From LMUY01 sp965199005 (GTDB taxonomy: Bacteria > Pseudomonadota > Alphaproteobacteria > Acetobacterales > Acetobacteraceae), in the NCBI GenBank assembly GCA_965199005.1, contig CBDAQK010000007.1, forward strand, positions 310,001 to 374,000: a DNA stretch of 64,000 nucleotides. The letters are read 5' to 3'. The number at the start of each line of letters is the position of its first letter. Position 1 is the first letter of the stretch. The notes under the pieces were generated by a model that was not told the DNA's origin, made no database searches, and worked only from the letters and a program-made list of their open reading frames with translations. The translations under genes and the position numbers were made by a program. Of this stretch, positions 50,187-57,687 are shown in pieces.

Positions 50187-51181
50187 CGCAGCAGCCCGCC
50201 CAGCAGTTCCGGCCCTTCCGCAGACCGTTTGCCCTCCATGGCCTGCCAGGCGACCAGGCCCGGTACGCCGAGCACCACCTCACGCAGGCGCTTCATCAGC
50301 GACAGGGCAATCGCCACCTCGGGCGACAGGCCGAATAATTGGCAAATCACGATGTAACCACCTTCTTGCACGCCGAGTGCGCCGGGAACGGCGAACCCGA
50401 CCGCCTTGAGCGCTTGGCCGAGGCTCTCGATCACCAGGCCGGCGGAAAGACCGACGTCATGGCCCAGAAAGTGCAGCGCCAGGCATACCTCGATCCCGCC
50501 CAACAGCCACGACACGGTGTGCCAGGTGGCGGCCAGCGCCAACCGGCGTGGTTCGCGGTAGCGGGCGATCAGCGCTGCGTGCAGCCCCTTCACCTCTTCC
50601 GTGCCGGACCAGCCCAGCGCCTTGCCCAGTCGCATGACGCCTTTTTCGAGGGCGATGGCCAGGCCGAACCACTGCGCGGCCAGGAAGCCGCCGGCCACCA
50701 GCAATGCTACGACGATGCCGCCGGTGACGTAGTTGGCGATGCCACCGTCGCCCACGCTGTGCAGCAACAGGAACAGGCCCAGCAAGGTGAAGGCGATCTG
50801 GGTCACCATCTCCATCGTCAAATCCGCCACCGCCCCGGCGATGGCGGGTGCGAGCGGGACGCCGCGCCGGCGCAACAGGCGGGAGGCGACGAATTCTCCG
50901 CCGATCTGCGCCACTGGCAGCAAATTGTTGACGCCCTCGCGAATCCAGCGGAGCACGAGGAAGGCGCCCAACCGAGGGCGCGGCTGCGTCGGCCCGGCGA
51001 TCACCCACCAGGCGGACCCGGAGAACAGGATCTGCACCAAATGGAACGCGATCACCGCGGCGATGCCGAACCAGCCGGCATGGCCCAGCAAATCCAGGAT
51101 GCGGGCAATGCCGTAGGTCTGCAGCAGCCAAGCCGCGAGGGCGAGGCCGCACAGCCCACTCAGGATCGTGCCTAGCTTCAT
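50183..51181 (-). CDS. HpnL-like / lysylphosphatidylglycerol synthase TM-region membrane protein
   Basis: A 332-residue protein with about eight hydrophobic helices, related to HpnL and to the LPG_synthase_TM (UPF0104) flippase-like family. Characteristic parts are AFLVLRWIREGVNNLLPVAQIGGEFVASRLLRRRGVP, AIAGAVADLTMEMVTQI, and GFAVPGALGVQEGGYIVICQLFGLS near the C-terminus. HpnL genes are often found with hopanoid genes; relatives are thought to move lipids across the inner membrane. ATG 51181 is preferred to a TTG two codons upstream. It is divergent from phnW by 76 bases and coupled to the CDP-alcohol phosphatidyltransferase gene. Confidence 0.82.
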   Translation of the reverse strand: MKLGTILSGLCGLALAAWLLQTYGIARILDLLGHAGWFGIAAVIAFHLVQILFSGSAWWVIAGPTQPRPRLGAFLVLRWIREGVNNLLPVAQIGGEFVASRLLRRRGVPLAPAIAGAVADLTMEMVTQIAFTLLGLFLLLHSVGDGGIANYVTGGIVVALLVAGGFLAAQWFGLAIALEKGVMRLGKALGWSGTEEVKGLHAALIARYREPRRLALAATWHTVSWLLGGIEVCLALHFLGHDVGLSAGLVIESLGQALKAVGFAVPGALGVQEGGYIVICQLFGLSPEVAIALSLMKRLREVVLGVPGLVAWQAMEGKRSAEGPELLGGLLR

Positions 51182-51257
51182 GTGCAAAATCTCATTCGAT
51201 ACCCGGATCGGTGTGCGGTGGATAGTCTGCGCATCCGTGTTGCGCTAGGAGGACGAG

Positions 51258-52376
51258 ATGCATCCAGACCTGCCCCCCCTGTTGCTGACCCCCGGCCCCC
51301 TGACCACGTCGGACGCGACCCGAGCGGCGCTGGGGCGGGATTGGGGCTCGCGCGAGACGGATTTCGTGGCCCTCAGCGAAGGGGTGCGGGCGCGGCTCGC
51401 CGGCCTGGCCGGGGTGGCGGACACCCATGCCGCCATCCCGCTGCCAGGGAGCGGCACCTACGCCGTCGAGGCGGTGATCCAGACGCTGGTCCCGCGGGAC
51501 GGTGTTCTGTTGATCCTCGTGAATGGTGCCTATGGCCACCGCATGGTCGCGATGGCCCGCCGGCTGGGCCGCCAGCATCGCGTGCTGGAGGTGCCGGAGC
51601 ATCAGGCGATCGACCCAGGCGCGGTGGCTGCGGCGCTGGCTGCGGACGGGTCCATCACCGACGTGGCGCTGGTCCATTGCGAGACGACGAGCGGCTTGGT
51701 CAATCCGCTGGAGGCTGTGGCCGCCGTGGTCCAGGCGGCTGGCCGGCGCTTCATCGTGGATGCCATGAGTTCGTTTGGCGCTATCCCGATCGATGGCAGC
51801 CGAATCGCGTTCAGCTCCCTCGTCGGGTCGGCGAATAAGGGGCTGGAGGGTGTGCCCGGTCTTTCCTATGCCATTGCGGAGCGGGGACATTTGGCGGCAT
51901 CCAAGGGTAACGCCAGCAGCCTGAGCCTGGACTTGCACGATCAATGGCGCGGCTTCGAGTCGAATGGGCAATGGCGTTTCACCCCGCCGGTTCAGGTGGT
52001 CGCCGCCTTGGCCGCCGCGCTGGACCAGTTGGAGGCGGAGGGTGGGGTGCCGGCCCGCAACGCGCGGTACAGCCGGAACTGCGAGGTGCTGCTGCAGGGC
52101 ATGCAGGGACTCGGCTTCGTGCCATTCCTGAACCGGGCGGTTCAGGCCCCGGTGATCGTCACCTTCCACATTCCGCCGGGCGGATGGTTCCGGTTCGACG
52201 AGTTCTATGGCTATTTGCACCAGCGCGGTGTGGTGATCTACCCGGGAAAGCTGACCGCGCAGCCCAGTTTCCGCATCGGCTGCATCGGCGCGATCGGGCC
52301 GGAGGATATGGCGCGGGCCATGACCGCAATCACCGGGTTCGTGCAGGCCTACGACCCAGCCCGCCGCGCCGCCTAG
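51258..52376 (+). CDS. phnW: 2-aminoethylphosphonate--pyruvate transaminase PhnW
   Basis: A 372-residue class V PLP aminotransferase that interconverts 2-aminoethylphosphonate plus pyruvate with phosphonoacetaldehyde plus alanine. PhnW signatures are LLTPGPLTTSDATR at the N-terminus, LPGSGTYAVEAVIQTLVP, VNGAYGHRM, DAMSSFGAIPID, the Schiff-base Lys in GSANKGLEGVPGLSYA (usually SANKCIQGVPG), SLSLDLHDQWRGFE...WRFTPP and VIYPGKLT. GGAGG lies five bases before ATG 51258. No phnX gene follows, unlike the usual degradation operons. The enzyme is also used in phosphonate biosynthesis, which fits the lipid-type neighbours. Confidence 0.92.
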   Translation: MHPDLPPLLLTPGPLTTSDATRAALGRDWGSRETDFVALSEGVRARLAGLAGVADTHAAIPLPGSGTYAVEAVIQTLVPRDGVLLILVNGAYGHRMVAMARRLGRQHRVLEVPEHQAIDPGAVAAALAADGSITDVALVHCETTSGLVNPLEAVAAVVQAAGRRFIVDAMSSFGAIPIDGSRIAFSSLVGSANKGLEGVPGLSYAIAERGHLAASKGNASSLSLDLHDQWRGFESNGQWRFTPPVQVVAALAAALDQLEAEGGVPARNARYSRNCEVLLQGMQGLGFVPFLNRAVQAPVIVTFHIPPGGWFRFDEFYGYLHQRGVVIYPGKLTAQPSFRIGCIGAIGPEDMARAMTAITGFVQAYDPARRAA

Positions 52377-52578
52377 CACGAGGCGCCACGCGGGTGCATG
52401 GCAGGGCTTATGCCGATCATTTGGTAGCGTATGTGACCTCCGCGTGACAGCCGGGTGACCAGAGTTCCGCTATCGTACCCCGTGAGCTGTTTGTAACAAA
52501 GTTACCGATGGCTTACGAGGAGGCACGTTTGGGCGGAGACATTATGATGGTTCGGCATTCAGCGGCAGGGGAGCGGGC

Positions 52579-53358
52579 GTGAGCGCAACATTGGTGCGTC
52601 CCGCGTGCGACCGTGGCGTGACCGCGGCCGAGCGTGCCGCGATGGCACGGGACGGCTACCTCGTCGTGCGGAATTTCTTCGACGCGGCGACGACGGCCCA
52701 GCTCCTGAGCTGGACGGAGGCGTTGGAGGCGGCGCCGGAACAGCCGGGGCAGCATTGGGTCTACCACGAAGACAGCCTGACTGTGCCAGGACAGAAAGTG
52801 ATCCAGCGGATCGAGAATTTCTGTCCGGTGCATTCTGGATTCGATCGGATCATCCGCAATGGGGCGCTGTCCGATTGGACGGCGGCGCTGATGGGCGGGC
52901 CAGTCGTGCTGTTCAAGGAGAAGATCAATTTCAAGATGCCGGGTGCCCCGGGCTTCAAGGCGCACCAGGATCAGCAGGCCGGCTGGACGCGGTATGCCCC
53001 GCTCTTCGTGACGGCGCTGGTCACGATCGATCCGGCGACGATCGAGAATGGTTGCCTGGAGATGGTGCCGGGCCGCCATCGCGAGGGGCTGATCGGTGAG
53101 GAGTGGAGCCCGTTGGACGAGAGCGGCCTGGCGGTGCACGCCGTGCCCACTGCGCCGGGCGACGTCATCTTCTTCGACAGCTATGCGCCCCATCTGTCGA
53201 AGCCGAATTTCACCGACCAGCCGCGCCGTCTGCTGTATCTGACCTATAACCTGGCCCTGGAGGGCGATTGGCGGGCGCAATATTACGCGGAAAAGCACGC
53301 GGCTTTCCCGCCGGATATCGAGAGGGACGGCAGCAAGGACTACGTCTTTCGGGTGTAG
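52579..53358 (+). CDS. PhyH-family Fe(II)/2-oxoglutarate dioxygenase, PhnY-like
   Basis: A 259-residue phytanoyl-CoA-dioxygenase-family enzyme. The iron triad is visible as HQD (FKAHQDQQAGW) and the distal His in FDSYAPHLSKPN; the 2-oxoglutarate-binding Arg lies in QPRRLLYLTYN. The segments DGYLVVRNFF, VLFKEKINFKMPG and ENGCLEMVPGRH resemble the subgroup containing PhnY, which hydroxylates 2-aminoethylphosphonate, although the wider subgroup is diverse. Position 202 bases after phnW supports a phosphonate substrate. The GTG start follows GGGGAG. No PhnZ gene is present nearby. Family confidence is high; substrate assignment is inference. Confidence 0.85.
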   Translation: MSATLVRPACDRGVTAAERAAMARDGYLVVRNFFDAATTAQLLSWTEALEAAPEQPGQHWVYHEDSLTVPGQKVIQRIENFCPVHSGFDRIIRNGALSDWTAALMGGPVVLFKEKINFKMPGAPGFKAHQDQQAGWTRYAPLFVTALVTIDPATIENGCLEMVPGRHREGLIGEEWSPLDESGLAVHAVPTAPGDVIFFDSYAPHLSKPNFTDQPRRLLYLTYNLALEGDWRAQYYAEKHAAFPPDIERDGSKDYVFRV

Positions 53359-53371
53359 GTGCCGGTCCAGC

Positions 53372-53410
53372 CGCCTTCCGCCTCTTTGCGGCACCGGGCG
53401 GCGGAAGGCG
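53372..53410. terminator. Bidirectional terminator-like hairpin
   Basis: CGCCTTCCGCC at 53372-53382 pairs perfectly with GGCGGAAGGCG at 53400-53410 across a 17-base loop. It sits in the 61-base gap between the convergent PhyH and MlaA genes, where a shared terminator is expected. There is no long T-run on either side. Confidence 0.55.
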
Positions 53411-53419
53411 CTGCGAGGT

Positions 53420-54268
53420 TTACGGGTCGATGCTGGCCGCTGGGGCGAGGCTGAAGGTCGCCGTCGGCTGGGTGGAGGCTTGGGGCGCCGGGTTTGGCTG
53501 GCCCGGGCGCGTCTGATACCAGGCCGGCACGGTGGCGGGCAGGTCGGACCGGGCCTGTTCTACCTCACCATTGCGGTGTTGCTGATAGAGGGTGCGGTAG
53601 GTCGCGTACGGGTCCAGCGCGGTTTTCTCGATCGAATCCGTCTCTGGCAACAAGCGGGCCCGCGTATCGACGGCGCCCGTTCCATATCGGGCCCAGCCGA
53701 ACGTGGCGCTCCCGCCGAAGCTCACCCAGGTGAACGGGTCGAGCACGGTGTTGGCGCCGTAGCCGATCCCGTCACGCGGGTTGCTCGGCCCCAGGACTGG
53801 GAGGAACAGGAACGGACCGTCAGGGATGCCCCAAACCGCCAGCGTCAACCCGGCATCGGTGTCGTGGTCGGGAAAGCCCCAGCCCGACGCGACGTCGAAC
53901 ACGCCGGCGGCGCCGACGGTGGTGTTGATCAGCAGGCGCATGAAGGTGTTGCCGGCCTTGCGGGGATGGCCCTGCAACACGTCGTTGGCGAACTGCACCG
54001 GGTTGCCAAGATTGGACAGCGTATTATGCAGGTGCGTGCGGACCGTGCCGGGTACGACACTGAGATAGCCGCTGGCCACCGGGTGCAGGAGATTGCGGTC
54101 GAGTGCGCTGTTGACCTGGTAGAAAACCCGGTTGGTCGGCTCCAACGGGTCGTGGCGCTCGTTGTAATCCGCCAGATCGTCCGGCTGGCTGGCTGGTGGC
54201 TTTGGCGCGCAGCCGCAAAAAAGCACGAGGATGGTCGCGAGCGCGGGTGGCAGGATGCGGAGGCGCAT
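53420..54268 (-). CDS. mlaA: MlaA (VacJ) family outer-membrane lipoprotein
   Basis: A 282-residue lipoprotein of the Mla pathway, which removes mislocalised phospholipids from the outer leaflet of the outer membrane. The signal ends at a lipobox Cys (ILVLFCGC). The family core is clear: DPLEPTNRVFYQVNSALDRN, LSNLGNPVQFANDVLQG, FMRLLINTTVGAAGVFDVAS, DTDAGLTLAVWGIPDGPFLFLPVLGPSNPRDG. GAAGGA precedes ATG 54268. No other mla genes are visible here, so partners must be elsewhere. Its place beside the lipid-type genes may or may not be functional. Confidence 0.93.
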   Translation of the reverse strand: MRLRILPPALATILVLFCGCAPKPPASQPDDLADYNERHDPLEPTNRVFYQVNSALDRNLLHPVASGYLSVVPGTVRTHLHNTLSNLGNPVQFANDVLQGHPRKAGNTFMRLLINTTVGAAGVFDVASGWGFPDHDTDAGLTLAVWGIPDGPFLFLPVLGPSNPRDGIGYGANTVLDPFTWVSFGGSATFGWARYGTGAVDTRARLLPETDSIEKTALDPYATYRTLYQQHRNGEVEQARSDLPATVPAWYQTRPGQPNPAPQASTQPTATFSLAPAASIDP

Positions 54269-54384
54269 AGGATCCTTCGGGGCTTGGCCTGGGTTCGGCT
54301 GACGGTGTCAGTCCCGCCGCGCTGAGACACTAGCGGGGGCACCTCACATCACAAACCTGATTTGCGGGCAGCCCGGGCAAAAAA

Positions 54385-55068
54385 TCAGGACTGTGTCCCG
54401 CAAGTGCGGAGCCGCGCGAGGAGGGGAGCGTCGAGCAATTCCGCGATACGGTCGATCGTGATGTCGGCCGGCGGGTTTTCCGCAATCACGGCGGCATCAG
54501 TGCCAAATTGGCCTTGATGGGGGAAAACCGTCGTGACCCGATCCCCCCAAATCTGCTTGAAAGCGGTGAGCAGGCGGATTTTGTCATCCACCACCACGTA
54601 ATGGTGGGCGGGGTAGCGGCGCTCGATCTCGGCGACTTCCTTGTCCTTGTGGACGCAGATCATGACCTCGCCGCCGAGCGCTTCGTCGAGGCCGGAGAGC
54701 TGCAACTTGCGCGGTTGGAACACCGCGTCCCCATCCGTGAGGCCGACGGTTCGCCCGAGCCGGCGCAGCGTGGCCACTACGTCAAGCGCATCCGGATACA
54801 GGAGCTTGCCATAGGGGAAGTCGATCACGAACAACGACAGCCGCAGTGCGTCCGCATCTTGCGGCCGTTCCAGGCGGTATTGCTGGAATGCCCCGAGATA
54901 GTCGCGATAGCCGAGCGTGTGGAACAGATGCTCCTGGATCGCCCAGTATCGGTCGCGCGCCGCCGGGCCGGAGATTTGCTCGATATGCGCCTTCAATTCG
55001 TTTTGGAAGCGGTCGTTGTCGAGCAGCGTGTTGTCCACGTCGACAAGGAACAGCAGGGGGGCTTCCAA
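54385..55068 (-). CDS. HAD-superfamily hydrolase
   Basis: A 227-residue haloacid-dehalogenase-type phosphatase. Motif I is FLVDVDNTLLDND at the N-terminus, motif II VGLTDGDAVFQPR, the motif III Lys region VHKDKEVAE and motif IV VVVDDKIRLL. An alpha-helical cap lies at about residues 20-95. The start is a TTG at 55068: motif I begins only eight residues later, so no downstream codon can serve, and GGAG lies upstream. The substrate is unknown, and it does not look like the PhnX branch. Confidence 0.85.
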   Translation of the reverse strand: MEAPLLFLVDVDNTLLDNDRFQNELKAHIEQISGPAARDRYWAIQEHLFHTLGYRDYLGAFQQYRLERPQDADALRLSLFVIDFPYGKLLYPDALDVVATLRRLGRTVGLTDGDAVFQPRKLQLSGLDEALGGEVMICVHKDKEVAEIERRYPAHHYVVVDDKIRLLTAFKQIWGDRVTTVFPHQGQFGTDAAVIAENPPADITIDRIAELLDAPLLARLRTCGTQS

Positions 55069-55193
55069 GGGCGTCGCTCCGGTTCGAATGCGCGAAGTAG
55101 CGCTACTCCGGTGTGGGACGTCAACTGGTTAGGCATCCTCGCGGCCCAGCATGGCTGTGGCGCCACGCCAGGCCGGACCCCAAGGGCGCTGCG

Positions 55194-55709
55194 TCACAAG
55201 CTGCCGAGATAGCTCATTTTGCCGACGTTGACGCCCTGCTGGCGCAGGATGTCGTAGGCGGTCGTGACGTGGAAGAAGAAATTGGGGATCGAGAAATTCG
55301 TCAGATAGGCGGGCGCGGTGAACGTCAGCGGCTGCTTGGCGATGGGCAGGGTGATGGTCCGGCTGTCCGCGCTGTTGATCTGCTCGGGGGTGAAGCCTTG
55401 CACATAGGCGATGGTCTTGGCGATGCGGGCCTGGAGCTCGGCGAACGTGGTTTCGGTGTCAGGAAAGCTGGGTGGCGTCTCGCCGGCGAGACGGGCGGCG
55501 CAGGTTTTGGCGGCATCGGCAGCGCTTTGCACCTGGCGCGCCAGGTTGAACATGTCGGGGGCGAGCTTGGCCTCGATCAGGCTTGCCGGGGCGATGTTGC
55601 TGGCCGCGGCGTGGGCGGCGGCCTTGTCGAGGATCGCCGAGAGGTTTTGCAGCATGCGCACCATCATGGGGATGGAGGCGTCATAGAGGGAGAAGGGCAA
55701 GAGGGTCAC
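55194..55709 (-). CDS. DUF1993 family protein
   Basis: A 171-residue helical protein. The N-terminus MTLLPFSLYDASIPMMVRMLQNLSAILDKA, the conserved KLAPDMFNLARQVQSAADAAK, ETTFAELQARIAKTIAYV and the ending YLTNFSIPNFFFHVTTAYDILRQQGVNVGKMSYLG identify DUF1993, a DinB-like fold with no known function. The GTG at 55709 gives the family length; the longer frame upstream would run through the TetR operator. It is divergent from the tetR gene, and its upstream region contains the palindrome at 55761-55772, so it may share that regulator. Confidence 0.87.
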   Translation of the reverse strand: MTLLPFSLYDASIPMMVRMLQNLSAILDKAAAHAAASNIAPASLIEAKLAPDMFNLARQVQSAADAAKTCAARLAGETPPSFPDTETTFAELQARIAKTIAYVQGFTPEQINSADSRTITLPIAKQPLTFTAPAYLTNFSIPNFFFHVTTAYDILRQQGVNVGKMSYLGSL

Positions 55710-55760
55710 TCCGGAGCAAGTCCGTTCCTTAGAGCAAGTGGGAACCCTTGAAAAGCTAAG

Positions 55761-55772
55761 ATGACCGGTCAT
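55761..55772. promoter_or_regulatory. Palindromic operator 1, probable TetR-family site
   Basis: ATGACCGGTCAT is a perfect 12-base palindrome lying between the divergent DUF1993 and tetR genes, 20 bases before the tetR ATG. The GACCGGTC core resembles operators of NemR/AcrR-type regulators. An almost identical site recurs at 56440-56451; the surrounding 18 bases (AAGATGACyGGTCATATC) are shared between the two. Confidence 0.65.
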
Positions 55773-55791
55773 ATCCTGCCGCGTGCCCAGG

Positions 55792-56376
55792 ATGACCACC
55801 CGTATTGTGCGTGAGCGGCTGCTCGATGCCGGGGTGCAGACCTTTAGCAAGGCGGGCTTCAACGGCTGCAGCGTGCAGGACATCACCGAGGCGGCCGGTG
55901 TGCCCAAGGGTTCATTCTACAACCATTTCGAGAGCAAGGAAGCGCTGGGCGCCGCGGCGCTGAGGCATTTCTGGGCTGATGGTGGCGCATGCCAGCGATT
56001 GGAGGCGCTCGCCAAGGCAGATGGCTCGCCCAGCGAACGGTTGCGGCAGTATTTCGAGGGTGCGGTCACCGACATGGCCGCCGTAGACTTCACCTGCGGC
56101 TGCCTGATCGGGAACATGGCGGCTGAGCAGTCCGACCATAGCCCAGCCATCGCCGCCGAGCTCTCCGCGATCTTCACCTCCTGGACCCGGCGGGTGGCCG
56201 ATTGCATCCGCGCGGCGCAGGTGGCCGGCGAACTCAAGTCGCAGACGGATCCGGAGGTGCTGGCTACCTTCGTTCTGAATGCGTGGGAGGGCGCGTTGCT
56301 GCGCGCCCGTATCGAGAAGGGCGAACGCCCCCTCCGTCAGTTTATCGACGTGTTGTTCACCCAACTTCTCCACTAG
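55792..56376 (+). CDS. TetR/AcrR family transcriptional regulator of the RND efflux operon
   Basis: About 194 residues. The N-terminal helix-turn-helix is canonical: RERLLDAGVQTFSKAGFNGCSVQDITEAAGVPKGSFYNHFESKEAL. The ligand domain contains Cys residues (DFTCGCLIGNMAAEQ) as in the NemR-like TetR_C_11 group, where Cys can sense electrophiles. The start is ATG 55792 or a GTG nine bases earlier; neither has a good ribosome-binding site. It precedes the RND genes in the same direction, and the matching palindromes before it and at the efflux gene suggest autoregulation and control of the pump. Confidence 0.9.
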   Translation: MTTRIVRERLLDAGVQTFSKAGFNGCSVQDITEAAGVPKGSFYNHFESKEALGAAALRHFWADGGACQRLEALAKADGSPSERLRQYFEGAVTDMAAVDFTCGCLIGNMAAEQSDHSPAIAAELSAIFTSWTRRVADCIRAAQVAGELKSQTDPEVLATFVLNAWEGALLRARIEKGERPLRQFIDVLFTQLLH

Positions 56377-56439
56377 GCCTGCCCGCGGGCAATTTGTTGC
56401 CCGCCCGCGAGCAGGCTGCTGTTTCGATGGGAAATCAAG

Positions 56440-56451
56440 ATGACTGGTCAT
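56440..56451. promoter_or_regulatory. Palindromic operator 2, overlapping the MFP start codon
   Basis: ATGACTGGTCAT differs from operator 1 at one base of the 12, and its first three bases are the ATG of the membrane-fusion gene. A bound repressor here would cover the translation start and block elongation or initiation. The flanking bases AAG and ATC are also identical to those at operator 1. Confidence 0.6.
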
Positions 56452-57675
56452 ATCGACACGATCACGGTCGCCCGCGGTGCGACGCAGGCCAAGACTGTGC
56501 GCCGTAGCGCTTGGATGGCTGGCGCGGCGCTGGTGTTGCTGGTGGCGGCTGGTGCGGCCTATCGCAACAGCGCTTGGCTGGGAGCGTCGGCGGCTCCGGC
56601 CCAACTGGCCCCACCACCGCCTGCCGTCACCGTCAGCGCCCCCCTGCAACGCGACATGGCAGGCTGGACCGAGTTCACGGGCCAGTTCTCGGCAGTCGAC
56701 TTCGTGGAAATCCGGGCCCAGGTCAGCGGCTATCTGACGGAGATCCATTTCACCGACGGCCAACTGGTCCATAAGGGCGACCTGCTCTTCGTGATCGACC
56801 CCCGGCCCTACGAGATCGCGCTGCAACAGGCGCAGGCGCAGTTGCTGACCGCCGCCGCCGCGCTGGATCTCTCCAACAAGGAGATCGTGCGCACGACCGA
56901 GCTGCACCGCAACGACTTCGCTTCGGGCGAGCTGCTGGATCAGCGGGTGCAGGCGCAGCGGAATGCGCAGGCGGCCATGGAGCAGGCCCGGGCCGCCATC
57001 CGTTCGGCCCAGCTCAACATCGAATTCTCCCACATCACGGCGCCGATCGATGGGCGGATCAGCTCGCACCGGGCCTCAATCGGCAATTTGATTGCCGGTG
57101 GGCAGACTGCGGGGACCGCGACCTTGCTGACAACGATCGTGTCGCTCGATCCGATCCATTTGGACTTCGACATGAACGAGAGCGACTTCCTGGCCTATCA
57201 GCGCTTCGTTCAAAGCCAGCACGGCGCCACTGCAATCGACCGTACCGTCGAGGCAAGCCTGAGCGATGAGAAGGGCTGGCCACGCCGCGGGCAGTTGGAT
57301 TTCATGGACAACCAGATGGATCGCAGCAGCGGCACCATCCACGCGCGCGCTACCCTGCCGAACCCGGACCTGCTGATCGCCGCCGGGCAGTTCGCGCGGC
57401 TGCGGCTGCCGACCTCCGGCTCCAAGCCGACCCTGCTGGTGCCCGACGTGGCAATCGCAACCGACCAGTCGCGCAAGCTGGTGATGACGGTGGCCGCCGA
57501 CGGAACCGTGGTGCCGAAGCAGGTCGAGGTCGGTCCGCTCAGCGGCAGTCTGCGCGTGATCACCGGCGGCCTGACGCCCAACGACCGCGTGATCATCGCC
57601 GGGCTGATGCGCGCCAGGCCGGGCAGCAAAGTCACACCTCAATCGGGCGCGATCACCCTCGCCTCCGACCGTTGA
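56440..57675 (+). CDS. RND efflux periplasmic adaptor (membrane fusion) protein
   Basis: A 411-residue HlyD/AcrA-type adaptor. One N-terminal hydrophobic helix (about residues 25-41) anchors it in the inner membrane. The lipoyl half-motifs are VEIRAQVSGYLTEIHFTDGQLVHKGDLLFVIDPRPYE and SHITAPIDGRISSHRASIGNLIAGG, separated by a helical hairpin at about residues 125-185. The beta-barrel and membrane-proximal domains follow. It links the RND pump to an outer-membrane channel. The ATG has GGGA eight bases upstream and is part of the palindromic operator. The pump gene follows after 12 bases. Confidence 0.92.
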   Translation: MTGHIDTITVARGATQAKTVRRSAWMAGAALVLLVAAGAAYRNSAWLGASAAPAQLAPPPPAVTVSAPLQRDMAGWTEFTGQFSAVDFVEIRAQVSGYLTEIHFTDGQLVHKGDLLFVIDPRPYEIALQQAQAQLLTAAAALDLSNKEIVRTTELHRNDFASGELLDQRVQAQRNAQAAMEQARAAIRSAQLNIEFSHITAPIDGRISSHRASIGNLIAGGQTAGTATLLTTIVSLDPIHLDFDMNESDFLAYQRFVQSQHGATAIDRTVEASLSDEKGWPRRGQLDFMDNQMDRSSGTIHARATLPNPDLLIAAGQFARLRLPTSGSKPTLLVPDVAIATDQSRKLVMTVAADGTVVPKQVEVGPLSGSLRVITGGLTPNDRVIIAGLMRARPGSKVTPQSGAITLASDR

Positions 57676-57687
57676 ACGGGGCCCATC

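Noticed and set aside
54385..55068. HAD protein as phosphonoacetaldehyde hydrolase (PhnX) completing an aminoethylphosphonate degradation pathway
   Set aside because: The motif I context (LVDVDNTLLDND) and the cap do not resemble PhnX, and the gene lies in a separate minus-strand unit beyond mlaA.
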